DNA of 48,518 bases from an uncultured Ruminococcus sp. (GTDB lineage: Bacteria > Bacillota > Clostridia > Oscillospirales > Ruminococcaceae). The translations under genes and the position numbers were made by a program. This document shows, piece after piece, positions 6,775-15,963 of this stretch. The notes beneath the pieces are model-generated. The model was not told where the DNA came from. It searched no databases and saw only the letters and a list, made by a program, of their open reading frames with translations. Numbering within the stretch: the stretch's first letter is position 1; each line of letters starts with the position of its first letter. The DNA is taken from contig CALMUA010000124.1 in assembly GCA_937872775.1 (NCBI GenBank), forward strand, positions 1 through 48,518. Reading direction: 5' to 3'.

Positions 6775-9700
6775 CTAGTTAAGCTCACAGATATACAGTT
6801 TTACTTTGCTTTGAATTGCTTTGGCAACTTCTGCAGAGGTCGATTCACCGTTAAAGAAAAGTGAACTTTCTTCGTTTATGATTTTCATTATTTTCGAGTT
6901 TGTAGATAATAATGCACCAGGGGATTGCAGATAGTCCATGAATTTCTGTTTTGCTTCTTCTGTGATCGGTTGTAATTGGCTTCCTTCGTCATTTACCCAT
7001 ACTGTTGGGCTTGGGGCATATGGATCATCATCTGATGGCTTTTTGTCAATGTATTTCTGTAAAGAGGATTTTTTTATCGGCCAGCCCGGGTTATCGTTCT
7101 TTATATTATCCTGATAGTCTTCAAGCAGGAATTGTCTTATGAACTGCCATGCACCGTCTTTGTTTTCGGATTTCTCAGATATTGAAAATCCCATTTGAGA
7201 CGTTACGATTTTTGATATTCCGGATTCAGAAGGGAAGCCCTTGAATGTAATGCTTTCACCGGAATTAACATCCTGAAATTCATGATATTCCTGAACTGAA
7301 TCAAAATGTCTCAGTGACATAAGTATATCGCTGTTTCTGAAATATTTAGGCGTAAGGTCTTCATTATTGACATTTGATTTAAGTGTATTTATGAATTCCA
7401 GTAGTTTTATAAATTTTTCATTATCAAAATCGCATGTGTTATTTTTGAGATCAACATGTTCCTTTATATACGCTGACAACAGCATATCAAAATGCAAAGA
7501 TCCATCAAAAAACTCGTCAAATTTCGGCGTGTCCGGCTTGCTACTGATAAAATCAAAAAATTCGTCATATGTCCAAGCAGGTTTATCACCTGCAAGAGAA
7601 GTCTTTGATACTATAGTATAATCAATAAATGCAGGTACTATCTGATACAGACAGTTTTTATATGTGTACATGTCTAGTATGTTACTCAGATAGTCATCAC
7701 GGTTTATATCTTTGTCATCATCAATAAATTTTCCAAGATCCACAAACATTTCTTTTACCAGATACGGATTCGGATCGGAATACCTATCAAGAATTATGAT
7801 GTCAGGAATATTACCGGCTATAAGGTCTTTATCAAGCTGTTCACTGCCTGAGAAATATGAATCCGAATATATCGTATATTTTGAATAGTCATTTGCCTGT
7901 ATTCTGTATTCTTCATTTGTTCTGTTAAATTCCTTTATTTTATATCCTGTTTGTGAATTTGTAATATCTGTTCCGGCAAGTGTGATAATTTTTCTGCTGT
8001 TTATCTGTTTTAGTCTTTCTTCATCAGCCTTGTCAAATTTATATGTGATAAATGTGCAATATTCTTCATCTCCATTTGAAGAACCGGAGTAATCAGTTCC
8101 TTTGCATATAATTGTTTCCGGATCTATTACAATGCAGTTTTCAGGATGAACAGATAAATCTGTATTTACCCATTCAATAATTTCTTTTGACTCATTTGTC
8201 GCTAGTGTATATCCGTACATACATGTTCCGTTGTTGTAGTAAAAATCAAAGCCATTGTTTCCTTTGATTAATCTTCCTTCAATTTGTATACTCCTGTCAA
8301 GTTTTATTTCAGGTTCAAACTGCATGGTTTCTGTATTCAGCGTGGCAATACATGAATCATTATTATGATTGTAATAGAAAAACAGCATCTTGTTTCCGCA
8401 TGGAACTACTGAATGTAAATATCCACCACTATCATCACTTATAGGTAGAGCTGATATAAGATTTCCTGAGCTATCATATGTATATACAGTACATACAGTA
8501 CATTTACCACTTTTATCAGGCTTGCATATGCAGAAGTTCTGAGCCGGATTCCTGAAAAATGAATAGCATTGCTGATCACAATTAGCAGTAGGAATATCAA
8601 AAAGCTTCTCACACTGATCGTCAGAATTTATTGTATATACAGCATATCCTGTTGTTTCATAAAAATCACCGTTTTCAGAACCTGTTCCATGTGATACACC
8701 GAGATAATATATCTGTCCGTCACTGCTGATATCAAAAAAAACATTTGCTTCATAATTTGTGGTACCCTTTATAGGTATTTCTTTTTCAATTTTTCCATCA
8801 GTATCTGATATGTACAGGCATTGTCCCATGTCAGCGTTTATCTTTGAAGCAGTTTTTAGAGTATTTCCATCTATTATTACATTTATAAGTTCTCTTGACG
8901 GATCATCTATAGAGGAAATCTGTACAGATTCATCAGTGTCAAGATTATATGAAAATATGCCATTTTCATTGCTGCAGATTAGTTTTCTGCCGTATAAGCC
9001 ATAGATTTCCTGAGCATTTTCGACTTCATATCTATATACGGTATCACCTGTAGCAGGAGATATTTCATTTATGTATGCTGGATAATATCCGCTGCATAAA
9101 AGGAGATTTCCGTTATCCGATAAATACAATCCTTCTATACCATCCTGTATATCAGAAAAAACATCTGTTATATACTCAATAGTATGCTTGGCATTTAGTT
9201 TGCATATACGGGTGTCACCCATTTCTTTTTTATGAAACACAAGATATACCTCACCGTCAGGGGAAACTTCAAAGGCATATGCATATGTATTTGATACATC
9301 AGTATCTTTGGTAAGCTCAAAAAGATTTATGATTTCAGGATCTTTAAGATCTTTTTTGTATATTGCAAGGAATCCACATGACATTACATATATATTTCCA
9401 TCCTTGTCGGTGCGAATTCCTATAAGACGGCTTTGCTGTTCCCATTCAGCCTCATGTTCAACAGCACCAGTATCTGCATTTCCAACGCATATTGTATTTT
9501 TACCGGTTTTTCTATCGTCTGTTACTGAATATATTTTGCCGCCTGATATATACGGAGCTTGTCCGGAATACAGCTTTGAATCAGCCTGATAGTCCTGTGA
9601 TGACATATCATCAGTATTTATGCTTTTAAGTGAATATTCACAGCCTTCTTGACTTTGTGGTGCCATGAAATATATCTTTTCGTTTGTACTTTCTATAAGT

Positions 9701-9924
9701 CCCATTGACATAATGTCTATCTGATTGCCAAAGTCAAGCTGTGTTGCATCAAAATACTCTGTAACAGCATTTTTTGATGCATTTTCTGTTTTGTTATCAG
9801 AGGATGCAGATGTTCCTGGACTCTGTGGTTTAACGTCGTTTTTCTTTTTATTGTTACATGAGGTGGCTCCTGCCATAAGTAAGAATGCTGTGCATAAGCA
9901 TAATAGTTTTTTTACTTTGTTCAT
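6775..9924 (-). CDS. large lipoprotein: propeller-like N-terminal region fused to an ABC solute-binding domain
   Basis: 1049 residues. A lipoprotein signal (MNKVKKLLCLCTAFLLMAGA, then TSC) places the lipidated cysteine at C23. Residues about 60-630 contain repeated short beta motifs such as DKDGNIYVMSCG and SPDGEVYLVF, suggesting a beta-propeller. Residues about 645-1049 resemble family 1 extracellular solute-binding proteins (GYKIKEFNRTNEEYRI, LIAGNIPDIIIL, GAWQFIRQF, and NNPGWPIKKS-like NDNPGWPIKKS). No permease or ATPase gene is nearby, so transport is not assured; sensing or substrate capture at the cell surface is equally possible. It is alone on its strand segment with GGAGAA before the ATG. 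Similar orphan proteins are common in related gut Firmicutes (recollection, not a search). Confidence 0.7.
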   Translation of the reverse strand: MNKVKKLLCLCTAFLLMAGATSCNNKKKNDVKPQSPGTSASSDNKTENASKNAVTEYFDATQLDFGNQIDIMSMGLIESTNEKIYFMAPQSQEGCEYSLKSINTDDMSSQDYQADSKLYSGQAPYISGGKIYSVTDDRKTGKNTICVGNADTGAVEHEAEWEQQSRLIGIRTDKDGNIYVMSCGFLAIYKKDLKDPEIINLFELTKDTDVSNTYAYAFEVSPDGEVYLVFHKKEMGDTRICKLNAKHTIEYITDVFSDIQDGIEGLYLSDNGNLLLCSGYYPAYINEISPATGDTVYRYEVENAQEIYGLYGRKLICSNENGIFSYNLDTDESVQISSIDDPSRELINVIIDGNTLKTASKINADMGQCLYISDTDGKIEKEIPIKGTTNYEANVFFDISSDGQIYYLGVSHGTGSENGDFYETTGYAVYTINSDDQCEKLFDIPTANCDQQCYSFFRNPAQNFCICKPDKSGKCTVCTVYTYDSSGNLISALPISDDSGGYLHSVVPCGNKMLFFYYNHNNDSCIATLNTETMQFEPEIKLDRSIQIEGRLIKGNNGFDFYYNNGTCMYGYTLATNESKEIIEWVNTDLSVHPENCIVIDPETIICKGTDYSGSSNGDEEYCTFITYKFDKADEERLKQINSRKIITLAGTDITNSQTGYKIKEFNRTNEEYRIQANDYSKYTIYSDSYFSGSEQLDKDLIAGNIPDIIILDRYSDPNPYLVKEMFVDLGKFIDDDKDINRDDYLSNILDMYTYKNCLYQIVPAFIDYTIVSKTSLAGDKPAWTYDEFFDFISSKPDTPKFDEFFDGSLHFDMLLSAYIKEHVDLKNNTCDFDNEKFIKLLEFINTLKSNVNNEDLTPKYFRNSDILMSLRHFDSVQEYHEFQDVNSGESITFKGFPSESGISKIVTSQMGFSISEKSENKDGAWQFIRQFLLEDYQDNIKNDNPGWPIKKSSLQKYIDKKPSDDDPYAPSPTVWVNDEGSQLQPITEEAKQKFMDYLQSPGALLSTNSKIMKIINEESSLFFNGESTSAEVAKAIQSKVKLYICELN

Positions 9925-9993
9925 TGAGTTTTCTCCATTTTATATTCCTTTTCTTTAAATTCTATCTGTTAATATACTTGTATGTTTTTCTCT

Positions 9994-10025
9994 CTCTTTA
10001 TTTTTTATTGTTTTAAAATAAAGAG
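9994..10025 (-). terminator. AT-only hairpin after the membrane protein gene
   Basis: A perfect 11-bp inverted repeat (CTCTTTATTTT 9994-10004, AAAATAAAGAG 10015-10025) begins eight bases after the stop codon of the 10033-11652 gene. Its low GC and lack of a T tract make it a doubtful terminator. Confidence 0.3.
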
Positions 10026-10032
10026 TTTATTT

Positions 10033-11652
10033 TTATTGACACGTCTTAATATTGTTCTGGTGAAGAATTTTAACCATTGAATCATAACTTTCATATCCAT
10101 AAATTTTAAATGTATTATTCTGATAAATTATATCCGAATCCCTCAGATAGCTTTTCCAGTTGCAGTGTTCTATTTCATCGTTGCTGTATAATGTAAACAC
10201 TTTGCCTGAAGGGGGAACAGATACATGTTCAGTTTGCTGCAGCCATCTGAACATATCATTGACACTGGTTGTGTTCTTGAAATTTTGCCCGTCAGGATTC
10301 GAGTCAAACCATGCATACATTTCTTCTTTACCGTTTGTCAGTTCTGTGATGACATTTGCGTTCCAGAATACTGCATATCCGTTATCATATTCTGACTGAC
10401 TCAGGAACTCTGCCACGGTCTCGAGTTCACCGATACGGTTTCTTGTTCTCATCTCAATCATTGTGCAAAATCCTCTTATAAATATAATTGCTACACAAAA
10501 CATGCCGATAGCAGGTTTTATAAGTTTAGGAACTTTTTCAAAGTTTGTTTCCCTTAATCCTGCAGCAATCAGAGGAAATGAAAAAATCATTATAGGCAGA
10601 TTGTATCTTACTGTGTATTCCATATTCGTGAAAGCATACAGCAAAAAAAATACAGCTAAGTTGCAGATGAAGAAAACTGTAAGCAACTTATACTCAAGAC
10701 TTACATTACCACGTATTCCATGGATAACGCTGTATACAACCAGTATTACAATTACAGCACAGATACAGTTTGAAATAAGAGATAAACCACTTATTTTTCC
10801 ATCCATATACCCTAATGTATGAAAAATATCGCTTATCAGTTCGCAAAGGCGGTCAGAGTCCATTTTAGTAAAACTGATATTGTCATATTGAAAGAAATTA
10901 TACCTTTTTGCTAGTATAAAATGATTAATAAAAAAACCTACGCCTGAAAATGAAATATTAATTATTGATATTAAAAAGTATTTAAAACCTGACGAATTTT
11001 TAAATGTTGTAAAGTTATTTTTTACAACAAAAACAAGTTGAAGTATCAGAGTGCACATCAGCAAAGGAAAATAAGTAATAACGATCTGCCTTATTCCGCC
11101 CATACCGGTCAGAAGTGCTAATAATGCAGAAGCCCCTATAACTGCAATCTGTTTTTTACCCTTGCTTTTGGAAAATGCAATACAAAGTGCTATAGTTACA
11201 AATGAAATTGCAATATGGGGAATGTAGAAACAACCCATAAGTATAATCTGAAATTGCTCCTTGGACAGTGCCAGCAACATTGCACAGGCAACCAGTGGTC
11301 CATAATTTTTACAGCCTATTTTACGGCATAGATATATAGTGCTTAAAGTTAAGATCACATGGAGTACTGCTGTTGAAAGTAATCTTACAATATGCCAGTT
11401 GTCTGTAAATTTAAAAAACAGGGAATAGATCAACTGAGTATTAAAGACACGAAGCTCTGTTGAGTAATACCATGAGTCTGTCATTATACAATTTTTTTTA
11501 CTTAAAATATTTGATAGGATCATTTCACTTGACATATCCGAATCCAAAAGATAGGGCATTTTTCTATTAATAAAGTATAATAAAAGACAATGCACCATAA
11601 ACAATAAAATTAAGGTAATTATATACAGACTTTTTTTATTGTTGATTTTCAT
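10033..11652 (-). CDS. multi-pass membrane protein, GT-C glycosyltransferase-like
   Basis: 539 residues with about ten or eleven hydrophobic spans. After the first span, the extracytoplasmic loop carries an acidic motif, LLDSDMSSE (D37 and D39), as in GT-C transferases of the PMT/ArnT type that use lipid-linked sugars. The final roughly 130 residues are soluble (EFLSQSEYDNGYAVFWNAN and on), probably outside. That suggests sugar transfer to a surface polymer or protein, but no family-specific signature was found and no polysaccharide genes adjoin. The ATG at 11652 has AGAAGGAGA upstream. It has its own promoter with three copies of a 9-base motif. Confidence 0.5.
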   Translation of the reverse strand: MKINNKKSLYIITLILLFMVHCLLLYFINRKMPYLLDSDMSSEMILSNILSKKNCIMTDSWYYSTELRVFNTQLIYSLFFKFTDNWHIVRLLSTAVLHVILTLSTIYLCRKIGCKNYGPLVACAMLLALSKEQFQIILMGCFYIPHIAISFVTIALCIAFSKSKGKKQIAVIGASALLALLTGMGGIRQIVITYFPLLMCTLILQLVFVVKNNFTTFKNSSGFKYFLISIINISFSGVGFFINHFILAKRYNFFQYDNISFTKMDSDRLCELISDIFHTLGYMDGKISGLSLISNCICAVIVILVVYSVIHGIRGNVSLEYKLLTVFFICNLAVFFLLYAFTNMEYTVRYNLPIMIFSFPLIAAGLRETNFEKVPKLIKPAIGMFCVAIIFIRGFCTMIEMRTRNRIGELETVAEFLSQSEYDNGYAVFWNANVITELTNGKEEMYAWFDSNPDGQNFKNTTSVNDMFRWLQQTEHVSVPPSGKVFTLYSNDEIEHCNWKSYLRDSDIIYQNNTFKIYGYESYDSMVKILHQNNIKTCQ

Positions 11653-11683
11653 ATGTAATCTCCTTCTGTCTGGTATTGTATAC

Positions 11684-11750
11684 TATAACATATTAGTATA
11701 TTATGTTATATTGACTAAATAAGTATATCATGCATTATGTTATATGTCAA
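11684..11750 (-). promoter_or_regulatory. promoter with three copies of a 9-base operator-like motif
   Basis: On the minus strand TTGACA (11745-11750) and TATACT (11722-11727) are 17 bases apart. TATGTTATA occurs at 11702-11710 and 11736-11744 and as its complement TATAACATA at 11684-11692. The second copy abuts the -35 box. The direct copies are 34 bases apart, close to three helical turns, and the inverted pair encloses 9 bases downstream of the -10. Confidence 0.6.
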
Positions 11751-11858
11751 ACATAGTAAAAGCAAATATACCTATTATATTAGTAATATTTTATATTAAA
11801 AGTAAATATAAAAAAAATTTTGGTATTATATTAATTTAATCTAAAAATCAACTTTTTA

Positions 11859-12404
11859 TTAATTATATACCGGAATAACATCTATATTGCTGTCTGACAG
11901 AAAGAAGTATGCCTTACGGCAGTCAGGATTTTCTTTCAGGCATTGCTGATATTTATCATAAATATTCTTTCCGTCATATTCAAAGGAATTACCAGAATAG
12001 TCGTATGATTTTAATGCATAGCCTTTAATCTGTTTTACAGATGTAACACATTTTTTATATGTGTCAATATTGAATTCAAGTGAGTTTCTCCGTTTATTAT
12101 CTTTATTAATAAATGTAATGATCGCTGTTCCTTCATGGTCTGTTAATTCGTATGAGCCATAGATTGGTTCCATATCATATTTGCAGTAATCTGATGTGTA
12201 TTTCTCTAATTCTTGCGTAATTTCTTTTACATCATAAACGTCACTTTTTAATTCAATGTTTGTCTGATTGACTGAGTAATTGTATTTGTTTTGATATTTA
12301 AACGGAAAGAAAATTATTATATAATCTATCACAATCAAAAGAAATACCAGTGCGGTTACAAGTAGCTTAAAATTTTTTGTTTTTGCATTTTTCATAAACC
12401 CCAT
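11859..12404 (-). CDS. unknown membrane-anchored protein
   Basis: 181 residues that I do not recognise. One N-terminal hydrophobic segment (about 13-34, LLVTALVFLLIVIDYIIIFF) is followed by a soluble, probably extracytoplasmic, domain of about 140 residues rich in Tyr, Asn and Lys, with cysteines near the middle and end (CKYD, CVTS, CLKENPDC). Starts at 12404 and 12395 are both possible; only G-rich sequence precedes them. It stands alone behind an extended -10 promoter. It shares an AT-rich accessory block with the neighbouring membrane protein and lipoprotein. Confidence 0.6.
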   Translation of the reverse strand: MGFMKNAKTKNFKLLVTALVFLLIVIDYIIIFFPFKYQNKYNYSVNQTNIELKSDVYDVKEITQELEKYTSDYCKYDMEPIYGSYELTDHEGTAIITFINKDNKRRNSLEFNIDTYKKCVTSVKQIKGYALKSYDYSGNSFEYDGKNIYDKYQQCLKENPDCRKAYFFLSDSNIDVIPVYN

Positions 12405-12453
12405 ACCCCCATAAAATATCGAATAATAAATTTTTTTGGTTTTTTATATTGTG

Positions 12454-12482
12454 ATTATAGCATATTTAGAAAATAAATGCAA
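12454..12482 (-). promoter_or_regulatory. extended -10 promoter of the anchored protein gene
   Basis: On the minus strand TGCTATAAT gives a perfect -10 (12454-12459) with an upstream TG. TTGCAT 17 bases upstream (12477-12482) is a weak -35. The remaining 12483-12590 is AT-rich with no visible feature. Confidence 0.55.
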
Positions 12483-12592
12483 TAAATATCAGCTCATTTT
12501 ATTAAATATGTAAATATTTATAAAACTAATATTAATATACTGTATAAAATGACCTTGTTTTTCAAATAAATTAAGATATTTAAAACAAAATC

Positions 12593-12627
12593 CCCCCGCA
12601 TACATTAAAATAAAATGTATGCGGGGG
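12593..12627 (-). terminator. terminator of the oxidoreductase operon
   Basis: A perfect 14-bp stem (12593-12606 with 12614-12627, five C:G pairs at the base) with a 7-nt loop is followed on the minus strand by GATTTTGTTTT. It closes the five-gene operon 12651-15933. Confidence 0.88.
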
Positions 12628-12650
12628 AGAGATTATATATAAAACAAAAA

Positions 12651-13181
12651 TTAATAATTAAATCCTGTTTCAATTGCCTTAATGTTTGATTCGATAAGGT
12701 TTGCTTTTTTAGGTGGAATGCATTTTTCAAGACCTTTTCTGATAAGTTCCATATCAAAAAGACCTGTTTCCTTGATAAGCTTGCCAAGGAGAATGATATT
12801 AGCCATTCCGTTGAGGTTGTTATCGGCAGAAAGCTGTGTTGCAGGGACATAGAAGGCTTCGATATCTGTTCTTTCTGTTTTTTCATCAATAAGAGTAGAA
12901 TCGATAAATGCCTTTCCGCCTGGTTTTACAGTGCCGATAAATTTATCATATGAAGGAATATTCATAGCGATAAGAAAATCTGGTTCAAGAACGAGCGGTG
13001 AACCGATAGGCTGATCTGAAATACATACTGAACAGTTAGCTGTACCGCCACGCATTTCAGGACCGTATGAAGGGAGCCATGATAATTCCTTTGATGCTGT
13101 AAGGCCACAATATGCAAGCACTTTACCTGCAAAAAGAATACCCTGACCGCCGAATCCGGCTAAGATGATTTCGCTTGTCAT
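12651..13181 (-). CDS. 2-oxoacid:ferredoxin oxidoreductase, gamma subunit
   Basis: 176 residues. The N-terminal EIILAGFGGQGILFAGKVLA is the hallmark of the gamma domain, which binds part of coenzyme A at the active site. With the delta, alpha and beta subunits encoded upstream it forms a four-subunit enzyme that oxidatively decarboxylates a 2-oxoacid to an acyl-CoA and reduces ferredoxin. The reverse, reductive carboxylation, is also used for amino acid synthesis in anaerobes. Its ATG overlaps the beta-subunit stop (TAATG), implying translational coupling. The substrate (2-oxoglutarate, or branched-chain oxoacids) cannot be decided. Confidence 0.9.
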   Translation of the reverse strand: MTSEIILAGFGGQGILFAGKVLAYCGLTASKELSWLPSYGPEMRGGTANCSVCISDQPIGSPLVLEPDFLIAMNIPSYDKFIGTVKPGGKAFIDSTLIDEKTERTDIEAFYVPATQLSADNNLNGMANIILLGKLIKETGLFDMELIRKGLEKCIPPKKANLIESNIKAIETGFNY

Positions 13182-13936
13182 TATTTAGCCACCTCCTCAG
13201 CATATTTGTCCTTGTATACTCCGAGCGGGTAATAAGGAATACATTCGTTACGAAGTCTTCCTAGAGCTTCGATAGGTGTAAGTCCCCAGTTTGTAGGACA
13301 TGTTGAAAGAACTTCAATTATTGAGAAGCCCTTCTTTTCTTTCTGGTTTTCAAAAGCTTTTCTGATAGCATTTTTAGCTTCTCTTACATGAGGAACGCTG
13401 TCTACAGCAACTCTCTGTGCAAGAGCAACACCGTCAAGAGTTGAAAGCATTTCACAAACTCTTACAGGGAAACCTGCAAGGTCTGTATCACGTCCGAAAG
13501 GTGTAGTCTGAGTAACCTGTCCAGGAAGGGTAGTAGGAGCCATCTGGCCGCCTGTCATTCCGTAAGTTGTGTTATTTACAAATATAACAACAATGTTTTC
13601 GCCCCTTGTAGCACTGTGAACTGTTTCAGCAGTACCGATAGCAGCAAGGTCACCGTCACCCTGATATGTGAATACATATTTATCAGGATTACTTCTCTTT
13701 GCACCAGTTGCAACAGCCGGAGCACGTCCGTGAGGAGCTTCAATCATGTCACATCTGAAGTAGTCGTATGCCATAACAGAGCATCCAACAGGACAAACGC
13801 CTATTGTATCGCCCTCGATACCCATTTCATCTATAACTTCGCAGAGAATTCTGTGGATAATTCCATGTGTACAGCCAGGACAATAGTGGGTTGATACATC
13901 AACTAATGACTTTGGTCTCTCAAAAACAACTGCCAT
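13181..13936 (-). CDS. 2-oxoacid:ferredoxin oxidoreductase, beta subunit (TPP-binding)
   Basis: 251 residues. It binds thiamine diphosphate and Mg through GDGD (93-96) and NN (121-122) with the usual spacing. HYCPGCTHG (17-25) is the conserved N-terminal motif of KorB/VorB/IorB-type subunits. It is coupled to both neighbours by TAATG overlaps. Length and single TPP domain fit the split four-subunit class, not fused pyruvate:ferredoxin oxidoreductase. Confidence 0.92.
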   Translation of the reverse strand: MAVVFERPKSLVDVSTHYCPGCTHGIIHRILCEVIDEMGIEGDTIGVCPVGCSVMAYDYFRCDMIEAPHGRAPAVATGAKRSNPDKYVFTYQGDGDLAAIGTAETVHSATRGENIVVIFVNNTTYGMTGGQMAPTTLPGQVTQTTPFGRDTDLAGFPVRVCEMLSTLDGVALAQRVAVDSVPHVREAKNAIRKAFENQKEKKGFSIIEVLSTCPTNWGLTPIEALGRLRNECIPYYPLGVYKDKYAEEVAK

Positions 13937-14991
13937 TATAGAGCACCTCCAATTTTTTGAATCTCAGCAAGGACATCATTTGGTGTAGGAATTACACCGC
14001 CTGTTCTTCCGAAGAAGTGAACAGGAAGTGAGCAATTAAGTGCGAGCTTAACATCGTCTATCATCTGTCCCATGCTCATTTCAACACAAAGAACTGCCTT
14101 CGCATTTTTGCAGCCTTCGTTGAGTTCCCTTACAGGGAATGGCCATAATGTCTTTGGACGTACCATACCAACTTTAAGGCCTGCTTCTCTTGCAGCATTT
14201 ACAGCTGACTTAGCAACTCTGGCAGTAGCACCGTAAGCTGTTACAATGATTTCTGCGTCTTCAGTCAGGTATGACTCAGCTTCTGTGTGTGTCTGCTTTA
14301 TTTTTTCATATCTTTCAAAACGTTCCTGAACTGTTCTCTGAAGGTCAGGTGCCTGAAGATAAAGTGAATTTACTATGTTATGTTTACGGGCGTTTTTATG
14401 ACCGTTTGTAGCCCATGGCTTTTCAATTGTCTTTGCAGTAATCTCAGGGAAGGAAACAGGTTCCATCATCTGTCCGAGAAGTCCGTCTGCAAGGATCATT
14501 GCAGGCATTCTGAATTCGTCTGCTAAATCAAAAGCCTTGATTACCATGTCAACCATTTCCTGAACTGATGATGGTGCGAATACAAGGATATGGAAATCGC
14601 CATGTCCCATTGCACGTGTTGCCTGCCAGTAGTCTGCCTGTGATGGCTGAATACCGCCGAGTCCAGGGCCGCCTCTTTGTACATTTATAATAACACCAGG
14701 AAGATCACTTCCTGCCATGTATGAAACACCTTCTGCTTTTAAGCTTACTCCAGGAGATGAGGATGATGTCATAGCTCTGACACCTGTTGAAGATGCACCG
14801 AGCACCATGTTGATAGCAGCTATTTCTGATTCTGCCTGGAGAAATACGCCGCCTGCCTTTGCCATACGCTTTGCCATATAAGCGGCAAGCTCAGTCTGAG
14901 GTGTAATAGGGTAACCAAAAAAACATTTACAGCCTGCTCTGATAGCAGCTTCTGCAAGAGCTTCATTACCCTTCATAAGATTTCTTTCCAA
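13936..14991 (-). CDS. vorB: 2-oxoacid:ferredoxin oxidoreductase, alpha subunit (VorB-like)
   Basis: 351 residues. GNEALAEAAIRAGCKCFFGY is the pyrimidine-binding alpha domain start; PITPQTEL and SPGVSLKAEGVSYM are typical. The C-terminal domain (AEIIVTAYGATARVAK onward) is the PFOR domain II. Of the relatives I know it most resembles proteins annotated as 3-methyl-2-oxobutanoate dehydrogenase VorB, but 2-oxoglutarate is possible. The start is taken as TTG at 14991, with AAAGGAG nine bases upstream; the first ATG (14976) has no ribosome-binding site. Confidence 0.88.
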   Translation of the reverse strand: MERNLMKGNEALAEAAIRAGCKCFFGYPITPQTELAAYMAKRMAKAGGVFLQAESEIAAINMVLGASSTGVRAMTSSSSPGVSLKAEGVSYMAGSDLPGVIINVQRGGPGLGGIQPSQADYWQATRAMGHGDFHILVFAPSSVQEMVDMVIKAFDLADEFRMPAMILADGLLGQMMEPVSFPEITAKTIEKPWATNGHKNARKHNIVNSLYLQAPDLQRTVQERFERYEKIKQTHTEAESYLTEDAEIIVTAYGATARVAKSAVNAAREAGLKVGMVRPKTLWPFPVRELNEGCKNAKAVLCVEMSMGQMIDDVKLALNCSLPVHFFGRTGGVIPTPNDVLAEIQKIGGAL

Positions 14992-15022
14992 AGTACAGCA
15001 CTCCTTTATAACTTTTTAGTCA

Positions 15023-15229
15023 TTACTTTTCAACTGTTATTGCACAATCCGGACACATGATAGCACACATTGCACATCCTATGCAAGTCTTCTGGTCTGT
15101 ACATTGTGCAGTGAAGTATCCCTTTTTGTTGCGCTTTTCCTTCTGAATTTCAACTATTTTCTTGGGACATGCAGTTGTACAGAGAGCACAGCCTTTGCAT
15201 TTCTCAAAATCTACAGTCATTGCAGCCAT
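15023..15229 (-). CDS. 2-oxoacid:ferredoxin oxidoreductase, delta subunit (2[4Fe-4S] ferredoxin)
   Basis: 68 residues with two CxxCxxCxxxC clusters: C11/C14/C17/C21 and C49/C52/C55/C59, each with Pro after the last cysteine. It passes electrons from the TPP site to free ferredoxin. It is the first structural subunit gene, downstream of the NTPase gene and before the alpha subunit, giving the order delta-alpha-beta-gamma. AAAGGGG precedes the ATG. Confidence 0.93.
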   Translation of the reverse strand: MAAMTVDFEKCKGCALCTTACPKKIVEIQKEKRNKKGYFTAQCTDQKTCIGCAMCAIMCPDCAITVEK

Positions 15230-15282
15230 ATAAAGAACCCCTTTCCTGACAAAGAATTTCTGATGTAATCAGATTTATGAAG

Positions 15283-15933
15283 CTATGCTTCCCATAATGG
15301 TTTAACATAGATATCAACTTTTTTAAAATCAGCCGTATCGGGAACCCTGCTTGTACATGTTGTAAATACGATAGGCAGACCTGTTTTTTGGGCAATAACA
15401 TCTGCAAATTTTACAGATGCCTGAACATTTTCAAGACTTGTTTCAAGTCCGAGATTTGAGTTATTAATAATTCCTGTATGCTTCATTCTTGATGCAGCTT
15501 CGATTTCGTACATGAGTTCAAGGGCTTCCTCCGGCTCACGTGTAAGAAAACGATAGCAGTTTACAACATAAAGCATGTCAAGGTCATCTGCGTACTGCAT
15601 GAGAGCTTCACAATATCTTCCCAGTGCGATAGCTCCGGCATCATCACCACCTACATCAATTATCAGGTATCCTTCTTGTGATGCCAGTTCCTCAAGGTCA
15701 AAACTTATAGCCGGTATATCAAGGTTAGAGTTTGCATACATAGGTTTTATAAGATTTACGCCGTTTTCAGAAAAAAGCTTGTCAAAATCAGCTGTTCTGA
15801 AATAAGGATTTACAATATCAAGATCAACAACTGTGACACGTTGTTGTTTTTTTGCAAGCTCCATTGCGAGATTTACAGAAATATTTGTTTTTCCTGTTCC
15901 ATAATGTCCTGTTATAATTGTGATTCTTTTCAT
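15283..15933 (-). CDS. P-loop NTPase (MinD/CobQ-like), leading the oxidoreductase operon
   Basis: 216 residues. GHYGTGKT (9-16) is a Walker A motif at the very N-terminus, followed by VVDLDIVNPYFRTAD (35-49) and LIIDVGGDDAG (90-100) as the switch and Walker B regions, the order seen in the SIMIBI class (MinD, ParA, NifH, CooC). The deviant-lysine KGG form is absent. No membrane segment is visible. It shares promoter and operon with the four oxidoreductase subunits, which suggests a role in assembly, cofactor or Fe-S loading, or regulation of that enzyme. The specific function is unknown. The ATG at 15933 has GGAGGTG upstream. Confidence 0.75.
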   Translation of the reverse strand: MKRITIITGHYGTGKTNISVNLAMELAKKQQRVTVVDLDIVNPYFRTADFDKLFSENGVNLIKPMYANSNLDIPAISFDLEELASQEGYLIIDVGGDDAGAIALGRYCEALMQYADDLDMLYVVNCYRFLTREPEEALELMYEIEAASRMKHTGIINNSNLGLETSLENVQASVKFADVIAQKTGLPIVFTTCTSRVPDTADFKKVDIYVKPLWEA

Positions 15934-15963
15934 ATTGCACCTCCGTGGTAAGCATATATATAT

